Shown: positions 35,756-44,970, counted from the first letter of the stretch. The stretch is DNA of 64,000 nt from an uncultured Salinisphaerales bacterium (GCA_913055805.1 CAJXLF010000001.1:458761-522760), one strand, 5' to 3'. Notes: generated by a model not told the origin, from the letters alone. A program made the numbers and translations.

Positions 35756-36583
35756 TCAGGCCGGTATGAAGGCGCAGAAGTCGGTGCCTGTCATGCGGCG
35801 GTAAGCGGTGTAAATGCCCATGGCACGAATAGCACCCTTGGGCTCCCAGTTCTGTAAGGCGCCGCGGTAGGACTTGCGCTGGCGCATGCGGGCAAACCAC
35901 TGCGAATAATTTGGAAATCGCCGGGTGGGAAAACCCATAAGGGCATAGCGGTGGGCGCTGATCATCCAGGCGGCATCGGCAATGGAAAAGTGCTTGCCGG
36001 CGATGTAAGGCTGGTTTGCGAGTTGCTGATCTAGTGCTGAGGTGTCGGCCATGATCCTGGCCACTGAATCCTGGATCAGTTTTTTTGGCAGGCCATTCTT
36101 CGATGAAAACATTTCATGGAATTCCACCAGCCCGGGATTATGCTGCTGCAGGCGTTTGAAGCGAGCCAGCGCCTCGGGTGATTTGCGGGCTTTGAGCTTG
36201 AACAGGAATTCGTGGGAGGTAACCTTGAGGGCATATTGCTGCTCATCGCAGCGCTCCACCCAGTAATGTGTTTCCGCCGGGTTGCCGGCGTTCAGTGAAG
36301 GGCCGTCGAAGGTTTTGTCGATGTAGGCCAGGATGTCCGCCGATTCGATGTGCACGACGCCATCGTGCACCAGGGTGGGCACAACCCCCTTCGGGTTGAT
36401 AGTGGGGTAGTCGCTGGTGACATGCTCGTCGTTGGCGATGTCGATGACGTGGCTTTCCCAGGGCAGGCCTTTCTCCTCCAGTGCTACCCGCACGCGCTGG
36501 GAACAACTCGACAGGCCCGCATGATACAGGTGCAGACCCTTCAGTTGTCGCACCTCAAGATTCGGAGGATTGATGATGGCCAT
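35756..36583 (-). CDS. Glutathione S-transferase
   Basis: A 275-residue GST. The N-terminal thioredoxin domain has LYHAGLSSCSQRVRVALEEK (about residues 18-37), with Ser-Cys at the position of the active-site residue, then NPKGVVPTLVHDG near 65 and HIESADILAYID with the Glu-Ser pair that binds the glutathione gamma-glutamyl part. The C-terminal domain includes PYIAGKHFSIADAAWMISAH near 197. It starts 2 nt after the stop of the fused GST gene, so both are co-expressed. Confidence 0.9.
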   Translation of the reverse strand: MAIINPPNLEVRQLKGLHLYHAGLSSCSQRVRVALEEKGLPWESHVIDIANDEHVTSDYPTINPKGVVPTLVHDGVVHIESADILAYIDKTFDGPSLNAGNPAETHYWVERCDEQQYALKVTSHEFLFKLKARKSPEALARFKRLQQHNPGLVEFHEMFSSKNGLPKKLIQDSVARIMADTSALDQQLANQPYIAGKHFSIADAAWMISAHRYALMGFPTRRFPNYSQWFARMRQRKSYRGALQNWEPKGAIRAMGIYTAYRRMTGTDFCAFIPA

Positions 36584-36585
36584 GG

Positions 36586-38136
36586 CTAGGCCTCCTGCAT
36601 CGCAGGAGTGATGGATTCTTTGTCGCCGAGCTGAAGTTCAACGGCGGTTATCCACTTCTGCACACGGGGATAGTCTTCAAGGTCGTGACTGCCGAAGTCG
36701 GCGCAGTAGGTCTGCAGGCGGCGGGCGGTGACGATGTCGGCAAAGCCGAACGCTTGATCCAGCCAGTCCCCATCCGCCAATGCGGCATCCACCTGCTTGA
36801 TCTGTTGCCGAATGAAGCCGCGCGCCGCCTCCAGAATTTCGGGCGGGCAATGTTCTGTATCCAGCGCCGGCTTGAGATACTTGGTTTCGCCTTCCTTGTC
36901 GCCGCCGACCCAGATACGCGCCCGGGCCCGGGCGTAGGCGTCGGCAGGAAACCCCCTGGCGGCCTGCGGCAGTGCCCGGTGCAGCACATCGACAATGGTC
37001 GGCAGGCCTTGCACGCTGACCTCATCCAGGGTGAGCGAGGGCAGGGCAGCATTGCTGATCTGCCCGCTGCAGTCCGCGCCCAGCCAGTGCAGCAGGTCGC
37101 GGGCCGTCTGGCCTTCTTCCGTGGCCGGGTTGTAGTGCAGGACCAGCCGGGACGGAGGGCTTGCGGGGGCGGCCGCTTCTGCAACCGGCACCGTGTGGCG
37201 GCGACGGGGCAGGGTCTTGCGGATGCGGCTCACCGCACGTTCCAGTTTCATGGCATCCAGCGAAAACAGCTTGCGCATGATTTTCAGGCGCAGTCTTTCC
37301 GACAGCGAAAGTTTCGAGGCGGGCTGCAGGGAGCGGAAGCGTGCCCAGCGGATCATACGCAGCATGAGCGGGTTGGACATCATCTGCTCATTGGCCGTCA
37401 TGGAGGCATGCATGCTGGGATGGGCGGCTACCCGATCCAGCCATTGGCGCGTACGCGGATAGCCTGTGGCGCTCACCTCGATACCCAGAAAAGTCAGCAT
37501 GCGTATGCGGGGGAACACGGATATATCGGCCTGGCTGAATCGGGCGCCTATCAAATAGGGCCGCCCGTCTGACAGGCAGTCTTCCATGGTCTGGATGCCG
37601 TTTTCCAGCACCTGCACATGGCCGGCTTCTTCCTGCTCGCTTAAGAGCGTGCCCAGGTAGGCCTTCTTGTTGAATTCGATAAAGGCCGGGTCATCGCTCT
37701 GAAGCCTGATGCCAGCAATGAACTGCTCGATATTCGCTTTCGACACGCGCATGAAGACGCCGACCGTGCGGTGATACATGAGCATGAAGAAGGACTGGGC
37801 AAAGCGGATTTCGAAAGCCTGCCATTCCCGCACCCTTGCATAGTCCCCGGCGTCGGTCGGGTAGAGCGGTGCGCCGGGAAAGGCCTCGTCCAGGTACTGG
37901 GTGATGATGTTGGATTCCCACAGCGGCCGGCCGTTGTGCATCAGCGCCGGCACCTTGCCGAAGGGGTTGATGGCCTTGTAGGCCGCCGTCTTCTGCTCGG
38001 CCCGGCTGATATCCACGTATTGCACCTGGTGCGGGATCCGTTTGGCCGCCAGCGTCACCCGTACGCGCCGTGCACAGGGCGACAGCGGCGAATCGTAGAA
38101 CACCAGGCTTTCCTTCTTGATGTCTGTAGAAATCAT
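36586..38136 (-). CDS. Tandem (fused) glutathione S-transferase
   Basis: A 516-residue protein with two GST units. The first (residues 1 to about 255) is complete: VFYDSPLSPCARRVRVTLAA with a Cys near the active-site position, NPFGKVPALMHNG, WESNIITQYLDE and YLIGARFSQADISVFPRIRM. A basic linker (about 270-320) leads to a second unit (about 330-505), which starts VLHYNPATEEGQTARDLLHW and lacks the usual SxxC/SNAI motifs, so it is probably inactive or structural. First gene of the minus-strand operon GST-GST-NmrA; its upstream region holds two operator copies. Confidence 0.85.
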   Translation of the reverse strand: MISTDIKKESLVFYDSPLSPCARRVRVTLAAKRIPHQVQYVDISRAEQKTAAYKAINPFGKVPALMHNGRPLWESNIITQYLDEAFPGAPLYPTDAGDYARVREWQAFEIRFAQSFFMLMYHRTVGVFMRVSKANIEQFIAGIRLQSDDPAFIEFNKKAYLGTLLSEQEEAGHVQVLENGIQTMEDCLSDGRPYLIGARFSQADISVFPRIRMLTFLGIEVSATGYPRTRQWLDRVAAHPSMHASMTANEQMMSNPLMLRMIRWARFRSLQPASKLSLSERLRLKIMRKLFSLDAMKLERAVSRIRKTLPRRRHTVPVAEAAAPASPPSRLVLHYNPATEEGQTARDLLHWLGADCSGQISNAALPSLTLDEVSVQGLPTIVDVLHRALPQAARGFPADAYARARARIWVGGDKEGETKYLKPALDTEHCPPEILEAARGFIRQQIKQVDAALADGDWLDQAFGFADIVTARRLQTYCADFGSHDLEDYPRVQKWITAVELQLGDKESITPAMQEA

Positions 38137-38201
38137 TCCTGCTCCTCCTCAGACGCTCTGCGCCTGCTGCTCCGCACAAAAAATAAATAGAAAAATCATA
38201 G

Positions 38202-38219
38202 TTGACAAATTCATCAGTT
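38202..38219. promoter_or_regulatory. Operator B, same motif as operator A
   Basis: The plus strand reads TTGACAAATTCATCAGTT, complement AACTGATGAATTTGTCAA. It agrees with operator A (19723-19740) at 16 of 18 positions. Its TTGACA fits as the -35 of the rightward promoter for the DUF1302 gene. Confidence 0.72.
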
Positions 38220-38236
38220 ATCGCTAGCCTAGCTCA

Positions 38237-38254
38237 AACTGATAAATATATCAA
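38237..38254. promoter_or_regulatory. Operator C, inverted copy of the same motif
   Basis: The plus strand reads AACTGATAAATATATCAA, matching the complement of operators A and B. It is in opposite orientation to B with 35 nt between centres. It overlaps the -35 of the leftward promoter for the GST operon. Confidence 0.72.
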
Positions 38255-38329
38255 TAACGATAATTCATAGTATTTATAAGCAAGTCACTGCGATTGGGTG
38301 CATAAACACAAGGTGTCCGGAGGAAGACG

Positions 38330-40480
38330 ATGAGAGGTTCACAAGCTGCCGTGAGTGCCGTGGCATTGCTGTTTGTCCTGTGGTTGGGGCATGCCGGCCG
38401 CAGCTGGGCCTGGGAAACCCAGTGGGGTGCGTTCGATGTGAGCATCAATAACCGCATCAGTCTCGGTGGCGCGTGGCGCGTGGAAGACCGCGACCCGAAC
38501 CTGATCGGCAAGCTGAATCTGAATCCGCATCTCTGTGACGGCGATGACTGCCTGTCGCTGGAGGGTGACCCGGAACCGAACCGGCGGCTGGTGAATGCCC
38601 CCGGCGCCTTCTCCGGGCATAACAATGACGACGGCAATATGAACTACGACAAGGGTGATGCCGTTGCCGCTGTAGCCAAGCTGACGACGGATATCAACGT
38701 GATGTGGGAAGACCTGGTGTTCAAGGCCCGGGGGATCGCTTTCTACGATGAAGTGAATACGGATTTTGAGGAAACCCACTTCAATACCACCTACCAGCCC
38801 GGCAAAACCAAACGCGATGGCCGGCTGGAAGAACTGGTGGGCAACGACGTTGAGCTGGCGGAGCTTTATCTGAGTGGCAGTTATTACATTGGTGGCCGGG
38901 CGCTGGGCTTTACCATCGGCCAGCAGAAGATTCCCTGGGGCGTGGCCAACCTGGTTGCCCTTAATGGTATTAATGAATGGAACCCACCCGACGCGCGGCG
39001 TCTGCACCAGCCGGGCTTCCAGCTCAATGAACTGCACCGGCCGATACCGGCCGCGCTGGTATCTTTTGATCTGACACCGAATCTCACCCTGGAAGGCGTG
39101 TACCAGTTCGGCTGGGAGCCGGTGGTGGCCGACCCGGCCGGCAGCTTCTTCGGCCCGGCGGACCAGCTCTACCGCGAGAATGCCTATGGTCTGGCCGGCA
39201 TGGGCCAGTTCCCGGAAGACCCGGACGGGCAGCACCGACTACAGCATCCGCTGGCGGCCCTGGTCACCGACACCTCCTTTACTAATGTGCTGTTGCCGGA
39301 TCGTGAGCCCGAGGACGGGGGGCAGTTTGGCGCCCGCCTGACCTGGTTTGCCGAGGAGATCAACAACGGCACCGAGTTCGGTTTCTATGCCATGAATTAT
39401 CACAGCCGTCTGCCGTACGGCAGCGGCATTGCGGCAGATCGTAGTTGCCTGCGGGACATGCAGACCGACAACGTGGCCGAGGCCTTTGTGGTATGTCGCG
39501 GCTTCAGTGGCCTGCTCAGTGGCGGTACCGGGGAGGAACCCCTGTTGCTGGACACCGCCAAGCTGTTCCTGGAATACCCGGAAGACATTCGCATGTTCGG
39601 GGCCAGCTTCGCTACCAATATCGGGGCCTGGGCGGTGTCGGGCGAATACGCCTATCGACCCGATATGCCGACACAGGTGTCATTGATCGACGTAGGCTTT
39701 GCCGCTCTGCAGCCGGGCACACCGGATCGGGATATCGTGATTGGCCTGGAAGGGCTGACCCAACTCGCCTTGCTCAGCGGTGTGGATGATCTGGTCGGCC
39801 TGTTGCTGGGCAGCGCCGGGTTGCCATTGGGCTTCCCGGTCACGATTCCCAGCGGCCAGCGCCTGATTCCCGATTATCTGCAGACCCGTTACCGCGGCCA
39901 GACGGCCGTGGCCGGCCAGTATGTGCGGGGTTATGAAGAGCTGGATGCGCACCAGCTTTCGGTATCCGGCCTGCGTCTTTTTGGCAGCAGCAACCCGCTG
40001 AAGGCCGACACCATCATCCTGATGCTGGAACTCGGCATGATGTTTTACCCGGATATGCCGTCGCTGGATGTGCTGCAGTTCGAGGGTGGTTCGCCGCAGA
40101 ACACACACTACAGCCCCGGTGCGGACGGCACGGGTGGCGGGGCGATGGACACCAGCCGTTTCAATCCCACCCAGCAGACCGATGGTTTCGCCGACGACTT
40201 CTCCATGGGTTATCGCGCCCTGCTGCGGCTGGAATACAACGACGTGATCTGGGGCATGTCGCTGAATCCCATGCTGGTGCTGTTCCACGATGTGAAGGGG
40301 ACTGCGCCACTACCTGTACAGAATTTCCTCGAAGACCGCATCGAGGCGGTCTTCGGGCTGGAAGTGCTCAAGGGCCAGCACTGGGGCGGCATGCTGACCT
40401 ATCAGTACCTAGATGGCGACGAGCATAACCCCGTACGCGACCGCGACAACATTTCATTCAGTATTTCTTATACCTTCTAG
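38330..40480 (+). CDS. DUF1302 outer-membrane beta-barrel protein
   Basis: A 716-residue protein with a signal peptide (AVSAVALLFVLWLGHAG, then WAW) and a barrel-type C-terminus ending in Phe (NISFSISYTF). DUF1302 proteins occur in bacteria that use hydrophobic compounds and are almost always paired with DUF1329, as here 9 nt downstream. Repeated aromatic beta-strand patterns such as FTIGQQKIPWGVANLV and GGMLTYQYLDGDEHN support a barrel. Probable role: passage of a hydrophobic substrate through the outer membrane. Expression is predicted to be controlled by operators B and C. Confidence 0.85.
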   Translation: MRGSQAAVSAVALLFVLWLGHAGRSWAWETQWGAFDVSINNRISLGGAWRVEDRDPNLIGKLNLNPHLCDGDDCLSLEGDPEPNRRLVNAPGAFSGHNNDDGNMNYDKGDAVAAVAKLTTDINVMWEDLVFKARGIAFYDEVNTDFEETHFNTTYQPGKTKRDGRLEELVGNDVELAELYLSGSYYIGGRALGFTIGQQKIPWGVANLVALNGINEWNPPDARRLHQPGFQLNELHRPIPAALVSFDLTPNLTLEGVYQFGWEPVVADPAGSFFGPADQLYRENAYGLAGMGQFPEDPDGQHRLQHPLAALVTDTSFTNVLLPDREPEDGGQFGARLTWFAEEINNGTEFGFYAMNYHSRLPYGSGIAADRSCLRDMQTDNVAEAFVVCRGFSGLLSGGTGEEPLLLDTAKLFLEYPEDIRMFGASFATNIGAWAVSGEYAYRPDMPTQVSLIDVGFAALQPGTPDRDIVIGLEGLTQLALLSGVDDLVGLLLGSAGLPLGFPVTIPSGQRLIPDYLQTRYRGQTAVAGQYVRGYEELDAHQLSVSGLRLFGSSNPLKADTIILMLELGMMFYPDMPSLDVLQFEGGSPQNTHYSPGADGTGGGAMDTSRFNPTQQTDGFADDFSMGYRALLRLEYNDVIWGMSLNPMLVLFHDVKGTAPLPVQNFLEDRIEAVFGLEVLKGQHWGGMLTYQYLDGDEHNPVRDRDNISFSISYTF

Positions 40481-40489
40481 GAGACAGCC

Positions 40490-41881
40490 ATGACGACACG
40501 CAACCTGATCAAATTGATGCTGTTGGTCTGGCTCATGGCCAGGGCTGCGACCGGTCAGGCCGCTGTCAGCGCCGAAGAGGCCGCGAGACTGGGCCAGGGC
40601 CTGACACCGGTGGGCGGTCTGAAAGCCGCTAACGGGGACGGCAGCATTCCCGAATGGCGGGGCGCCAGCCTGTACAACGATGCGCAGAAAAATGTGCAAG
40701 GCCATCCGGATGACGCTCAACTGGTCGAACTGGTGAAAGGCCTGAATTCTGGCGATGCTCCGTTGTTCACAATCACCAGGGCCAACATGGCCGAGCACAC
40801 CGGCAAGCTGACCGAGGGGCAGAAGGCTTTGTTGCAAGGGCGCGAAGGTTACGCCATCCCGGTATATGCTTCGCAGCGCGGTGCTTTTTATCCGGCCACG
40901 ATCAATGAAGCGACGATCAGGAACGCCACTTCCGCGAGGCTGGAGGGTACGGATACCGTGACTGGCGCGCGGCTGGGCTATGCTTTTCCCATTCCCCAGT
41001 CCGGCGCCGAAGTGATCTGGAATCACAAGCTGCGTTACCGCGGTGATTCGCTGGTGCGAAACAATAACGAAGCCATTGTGGAACTGGACGGCAGCTTCCA
41101 GCTGACCAAGAAACTGGAGGACGTGTTCTTTGCCTATGGCAACATCGCCAACCCCGGTCAACTCGAAGATACGCCTATCGCCTACTTCCTGGGCCGCATA
41201 ACCGCGCCGGCCCGCGTGGCCGGCCAACTGGCGCTGGTGCATGAGAAGGCCGGCCTGGGCAGCAGCGGTCGCCTGGCCTGGATTTTCAACCCCGGCATGG
41301 GGCGCATCACGCGCGCCCCCAGTGTCGGATACGATGCGCCCAGCCCCGGCACTGACGGTGAGCAGTTCAACGACCAGATCGATATGTTCAATGGCGCGCT
41401 GGATCGCTATGACTGGAAACTGGTGGGCAAGAAGGAAATCTATATTCCGTATAACAGCACGGCCATGAATGTGCCGGGCACCCGATATGCGGATTTTATT
41501 GGCCCCAAATTCATTCGACCGGAGTACACCCGATATGAGTTGCATCGGGTGTGGGTGGTGGAAGCCACCATGCGCGAGGGTATTCGCCATCAACTGAGCC
41601 GCCGCACTTTCTATGTGGATGAGGATTCCTGGTCTATAGCCGCCATGGATGGTTACGACGGACGCGGCGAGTTATGGAAGTACCAGGAAGGCCATCTCAT
41701 CACCATCCCCTGGGTGCCGACCACGACGGGGAGTCCGGAAGTCTCCTACGACCTGCAGAGCGGTCGTTACTTCATGACCATGCTGCATAGTGAAGACGAA
41801 TTCCCGGATTTCACCCAGAGCTTCGAAGAAGGCTACTTCACGCCGAACAACATGAAGCGTCTCGCCAAGCGGCTGAAGTAA
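40490..41881 (+). CDS. DUF1329 family periplasmic protein
   Basis: A 463-residue protein with a signal peptide (LIKLMLLVWLMARAATGQAA). DUF1329 has a LolA/LppX-like fold that could hold a lipid or hydrophobic molecule. Family-typical stretches include LTPVGGLKAANGDGSIPEW near residue 40 and YVDEDSWSIAAMDGYDGRGE near 378. It follows DUF1302 by 9 nt and would shuttle the compound admitted by that protein across the periplasm. The transport role is inferred from the constant pairing. Confidence 0.87.
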   Translation: MTTRNLIKLMLLVWLMARAATGQAAVSAEEAARLGQGLTPVGGLKAANGDGSIPEWRGASLYNDAQKNVQGHPDDAQLVELVKGLNSGDAPLFTITRANMAEHTGKLTEGQKALLQGREGYAIPVYASQRGAFYPATINEATIRNATSARLEGTDTVTGARLGYAFPIPQSGAEVIWNHKLRYRGDSLVRNNNEAIVELDGSFQLTKKLEDVFFAYGNIANPGQLEDTPIAYFLGRITAPARVAGQLALVHEKAGLGSSGRLAWIFNPGMGRITRAPSVGYDAPSPGTDGEQFNDQIDMFNGALDRYDWKLVGKKEIYIPYNSTAMNVPGTRYADFIGPKFIRPEYTRYELHRVWVVEATMREGIRHQLSRRTFYVDEDSWSIAAMDGYDGRGELWKYQEGHLITIPWVPTTTGSPEVSYDLQSGRYFMTMLHSEDEFPDFTQSFEEGYFTPNNMKRLAKRLK

Positions 41882-41895
41882 GGCGTTTAGCAGTC

Positions 41896-42132
41896 ATGCT
41901 GATGGAAGTCCGTGAAACCCGGAAACTTCTCTGTACTGAAGCATTGACGCCCCGGGAGCTTGAAGTGCTGGGGCTGGTTGCCGATGGCATGAGTAATCGG
42001 GAGATCGCCCGGCTGCTCAATGTAAAGAAGCCCACGGTGGGATCGCATCTTCGTAACATTTACCAGAAGCTGTATTGCCGAACGCGTGCTCACGCGGCCG
42101 TTACGGCGCTGCGCCTGGGGATTATTAATTGA
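41896..42132 (+). CDS. Solitary LuxR/GerE-type helix-turn-helix protein
   Basis: Only 78 residues, consisting of a LuxR-type DNA-binding domain (LTPRELEVLGLVADGMSNRE, then KKPTVGSHLRNIYQKLYCRT) and a 17-residue leader. No receiver or ligand domain is present. It starts 14 nt after the DUF1329 stop and is likely co-transcribed. It may be a real stand-alone regulator or the end of a MalT-like protein whose upstream part was lost; the frame shows no remnant of such a part upstream. Confidence 0.75.
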   Translation: MLMEVRETRKLLCTEALTPRELEVLGLVADGMSNREIARLLNVKKPTVGSHLRNIYQKLYCRTRAHAAVTALRLGIIN

Positions 42133-42203
42133 GCATTGAAACAAGAAATCTGTGAAACCGCCGGTCTGCTAAGTTAGCCTTATTCATTTTCAGGAGATGC
42201 CGC

Positions 42204-43553
42204 ATGGCGCAGGCTTCTTATGACTACATCGTAATCGGCGGTGGCAGCGGCGGTATTGCCTCGGCGCGCCGGGCGGCACAATACGGCGCCCGCGTGGCCC
42301 TGATCGAAGACAATCTGCTGGGCGGCACCTGCGTCAACGTGGGCTGTGTGCCGAAAAAGCTGATGTGGCATGCCGCTGGCTTTGCCGAGGCTATTGAAAA
42401 CAGTGCCGGCTATGGCTTCAATGTTGAGGGCTGGTCGCTGGACTGGGGCAAGCTGGTGCAACGCCGCGAAGCCTATCTGCGCCGCCTGAACGGTATCTAT
42501 GGCAGCAACCTGGAGAAGGACGAGGTCACGCTTTATCGCGGCCAGGCGAGTTTTGTGGATCGTCATGTAGTGGCCGTGGACGGTCAGCAACTCACCGCGC
42601 CGCATATCCTCATTGCCACCGGCTCGCAGCCGAGCTGGCCGGAAGTGCCGGGCGCCGCCCTGGGCATGGACTCCGATGGCTTCTTTGCGTTGCAGACGCA
42701 ACCCAAACGCGTGGTGATTGTCGGCAGCGGTTATATCGCGGTGGAGCTGGGCGGTTTGCTGCATACCCTGGGTTCGCATGTGGATCTGCTGTTGCGGCGT
42801 GATCATCTGCTGAAAGAATTCGATCCCATGCTCGGCAGTCATTTGCTGGAGCTGATGCAGGTGGATGGGCCGACCGCGCATATCGAAACCGAGGTGGAGC
42901 GCATTGATGAGGGCGAGGGTGGTCTGCAGGTGACATTGAAGAATGGCAAGGGCGTGCTGGAAACCGATGCCCTGATCTGGGCCATTGGTCGTGAGCCCAA
43001 TATCCATGCCCTGAATCTGGAGGCGGCCGGCCTGGAGCCGGATACCCGCGGCGCCGTGCGAACCGATCGTTATGAGAACACCAGCGCCGAAGGCATTTAT
43101 GCGGTGGGGGATGTGACGGGCAAGGCCGCGCTGACGCCAGTGGCGATCGCCGCCGGGCGGCGTCTGTCCGACCGTCTGTTCGGCAAGCGGCTGGATCGGC
43201 ATCTTGACTATGACAACATCCCGACCGTGGTCTTCAGCCATCCGCCGATTGGCACTGTAGGCTTGACCGAACCCAAGGCCCGCGAACTTTTCGGCGATAA
43301 AGTGAAGGTCTACAGCGCCCAGTTCAACGCCCTGCAATACGGCTTGCTGGACGAAAAGCGTGCAACCCGCATGAAGCTCATTACAACCGGTGATAATGAG
43401 CGTATTGTGGGACTGCATGTCATTGGAGAGGGTGCAGACGAAATGACCCAGGGTTTTGCCGTGGCGTTGAAGATGGGCGCCACGAAAAAGGATTTTGATG
43501 ACACGGTGGCGATTCACCCGACCTCGGCCGAAGAATTCGTCACCATGCGCTAG
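42204..43553 (+). CDS. gor: Glutathione-disulfide reductase
   Basis: A 449-residue flavoprotein that regenerates glutathione with NADPH. The FAD motif GGGSGGIASARRAAQYGA is at residues 12-29, the redox disulfide in GGTCVNVGCVPKK (Cys43 and Cys48), the NADPH motif GSGYIAVELGG near 174, FAD binding GVYAVGDVTG-type (AEGIYAVGDVTGKA) near 300, and the C-terminal active-site His-Glu in IHPTSAEEF. It suits a region with several glutathione S-transferases. Confidence 0.95.
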   Translation: MAQASYDYIVIGGGSGGIASARRAAQYGARVALIEDNLLGGTCVNVGCVPKKLMWHAAGFAEAIENSAGYGFNVEGWSLDWGKLVQRREAYLRRLNGIYGSNLEKDEVTLYRGQASFVDRHVVAVDGQQLTAPHILIATGSQPSWPEVPGAALGMDSDGFFALQTQPKRVVIVGSGYIAVELGGLLHTLGSHVDLLLRRDHLLKEFDPMLGSHLLELMQVDGPTAHIETEVERIDEGEGGLQVTLKNGKGVLETDALIWAIGREPNIHALNLEAAGLEPDTRGAVRTDRYENTSAEGIYAVGDVTGKAALTPVAIAAGRRLSDRLFGKRLDRHLDYDNIPTVVFSHPPIGTVGLTEPKARELFGDKVKVYSAQFNALQYGLLDEKRATRMKLITTGDNERIVGLHVIGEGADEMTQGFAVALKMGATKKDFDDTVAIHPTSAEEFVTMR

Positions 43554-43573
43554 GGCTCGGGAATATCCAAGGC

Positions 43574-44119
43574 ATGATCAAGGGATTTGAAGGCAAGAAG
43601 CCCTCGTTCGGGGATTACGTTTACGTAGACGAACAGGCCCTGGTGCTGGGCGATGTATCCATGGGTGACCACGTATCTGTCTGGCCGATGGCGGTAGTGC
43701 GGGGCGACGTCAACAGCATCCATGTCGGGCCGCGCACCAATATCCAGGACAACGCCGTATTGCATGTGACTCACGATGGTCCCTACACAAAAGGCGGCGT
43801 GGGGCTGACGGTGGGCGGTGATGTCACCATCGGGCATCGCGTCATCCTGCATGCCTGTACGGTCGGCGACCGTTGTTTGATCGGCATGGGCGCCATCGTG
43901 ATGGACAAGGCCGTGCTGGAGGACGAGGTCTATCTGGCAGCTGGAACCCTGGTGCCGCCTGGCAAGCATCTGCAAGGCGGTTATCTCTATCGTGGCAGCC
44001 CGGTGGAACAGGTGCGGCCCATCACAGATGAGGAACGCGCCATGCTCAAGTATTCCGCCGAGCACTACGTACGCCTGAAAAAGCGTCATATGGTCGATCT
44101 GCCCAGGGTGCCGTACTGA
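43574..44119 (+). CDS. Gamma-carbonic-anhydrase family protein (YrdA-like)
   Basis: A 181-residue left-handed beta-helix protein of hexapeptide repeats. The metal-binding His positions are visible in NAVLHVTHDGP (about residue 61) and VTIGHRVILHACTVGD (about 88-103). Members bind Zn or Fe; many, like E. coli YrdA, show little measured anhydrase activity. It starts 20 nt after gor and probably shares its transcript. Confidence 0.88.
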   Translation: MIKGFEGKKPSFGDYVYVDEQALVLGDVSMGDHVSVWPMAVVRGDVNSIHVGPRTNIQDNAVLHVTHDGPYTKGGVGLTVGGDVTIGHRVILHACTVGDRCLIGMGAIVMDKAVLEDEVYLAAGTLVPPGKHLQGGYLYRGSPVEQVRPITDEERAMLKYSAEHYVRLKKRHMVDLPRVPY

Positions 44120-44177
44120 ATCTGTTAAAATGCGCGCCCTCTGAAATCTTTATTCCAAGCATCGGGAGAGTCGCCCC

Positions 44178-44927
44178 ATGAGCACGCGCCTTGTCTTACT
44201 GCGCCACGGCCAGAGCCAGTGGAACCTGGAAAACCGTTTCACCGGGTGGGTGGACGTGGATATCACCGAACAGGGGCGCGAGGAAGCGCGTCGTGCCGGG
44301 CAGTTGCTCAAGGAAGAGGGCTTCGAATTCGACCTGGTTTTCACCTCGGTGCTCAAGCGCGCCATCCGCACCATGTGGATTGCGCTGGACGAACTGGACC
44401 AGATGTGGGTGCCGGTGACGCGTTCATGGCGTCTGAACGAACGCCACTACGGTGCCCTGCAGGGCCTGAACAAGGCCGAGACTGCCGAGAAGCATGGCGA
44501 GGATCAGGTCAAGGTGTGGCGTCGCAGCTTTGACATTCCGCCGCCGGAAATGCCGGTCGAAGATCCGGGGCATCCTTGCCACGACCGTCGCTACGCGCAT
44601 CTCGATCCCAAGCTGCTGCCGGGCACCGAATCACTGAAAATCACGCTGGACCGCGTACTGCCGTACTGGGATGAAGCCATCGTGCCGCATATCCACGACG
44701 GCAAGACGGTGCTCATCGTGGCCCACGGCAACAGCCTGCGCGCCCTGGTGAAGCATCTGGACGGCATCTCCGACGACGACATCATCGGTGTGAATATCCC
44801 CACCGGCATTCCGCTCATGTACGAGCTGGGCGAGGACATGGAAGTGCTGGACCGGCGCTACCTCGGTGATGCCGAAGCGGCCAGGAAAGCCGCCGAAGCC
44901 GTGGCCAATCAGGCCAAGGCCGGCTAG
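44178..44927 (+). CDS. gpmA: 2,3-bisphosphoglycerate-dependent phosphoglycerate mutase
   Basis: A 249-residue glycolytic enzyme interconverting 3- and 2-phosphoglycerate. The phosphorylated His10 is in [20 protein letters not shown], the second His in [16 protein letters not shown] near 182, and Glu in [19 protein letters not shown] near 87. Length matches the E. coli enzyme (250). It is followed by hairpin repeats that may end the transcript. Confidence 0.96.
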   Translation: MSTRLVLLRHGQSQWNLENRFTGWVDVDITEQGREEARRAGQLLKEEGFEFDLVFTSVLKRAIRTMWIALDELDQMWVPVTRSWRLNERHYGALQGLNKAETAEKHGEDQVKVWRRSFDIPPPEMPVEDPGHPCHDRRYAHLDPKLLPGTESLKITLDRVLPYWDEAIVPHIHDGKTVLIVAHGNSLRALVKHLDGISDDDIIGVNIPTGIPLMYELGEDMEVLDRRYLGDAEAARKAAEAVANQAKAG

Positions 44928-44948
44928 TTTTTCTTACCCCTATCCCGG

Positions 44949-44970
44949 CCTTCCCCCTCAAGGGGGAAGG
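44949..44970 (+). terminator. Hairpin after gpmA
   Basis: CCTTCCCCC (44949-44957) pairs perfectly with GGGGGAAGG (44962-44970) around a TCAA loop, 22 nt after the gpmA stop. There is no T tract directly after it, so it may be a stabilising hairpin or repeat unit rather than a true terminator. Confidence 0.5.

Larger units (their letters stand above)
38202..38254. promoter_or_regulatory. Overlapping face-to-face promoters for the GST and DUF1302 operons
   Basis: Rightward: TTGACA (38202-38207), 17-nt spacer, TAGCCT (38225-38230). Leftward: TTGATA (minus strand, 38249-38254), 17-nt spacer, TAGGCT (38226-38231). The two -10 elements share the same bases, and each -35 lies within one operator. 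The two promoters would compete, and a repressor bound at B and C would block both. The -10 elements are weak matches, so this is a prediction. Confidence 0.6.
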
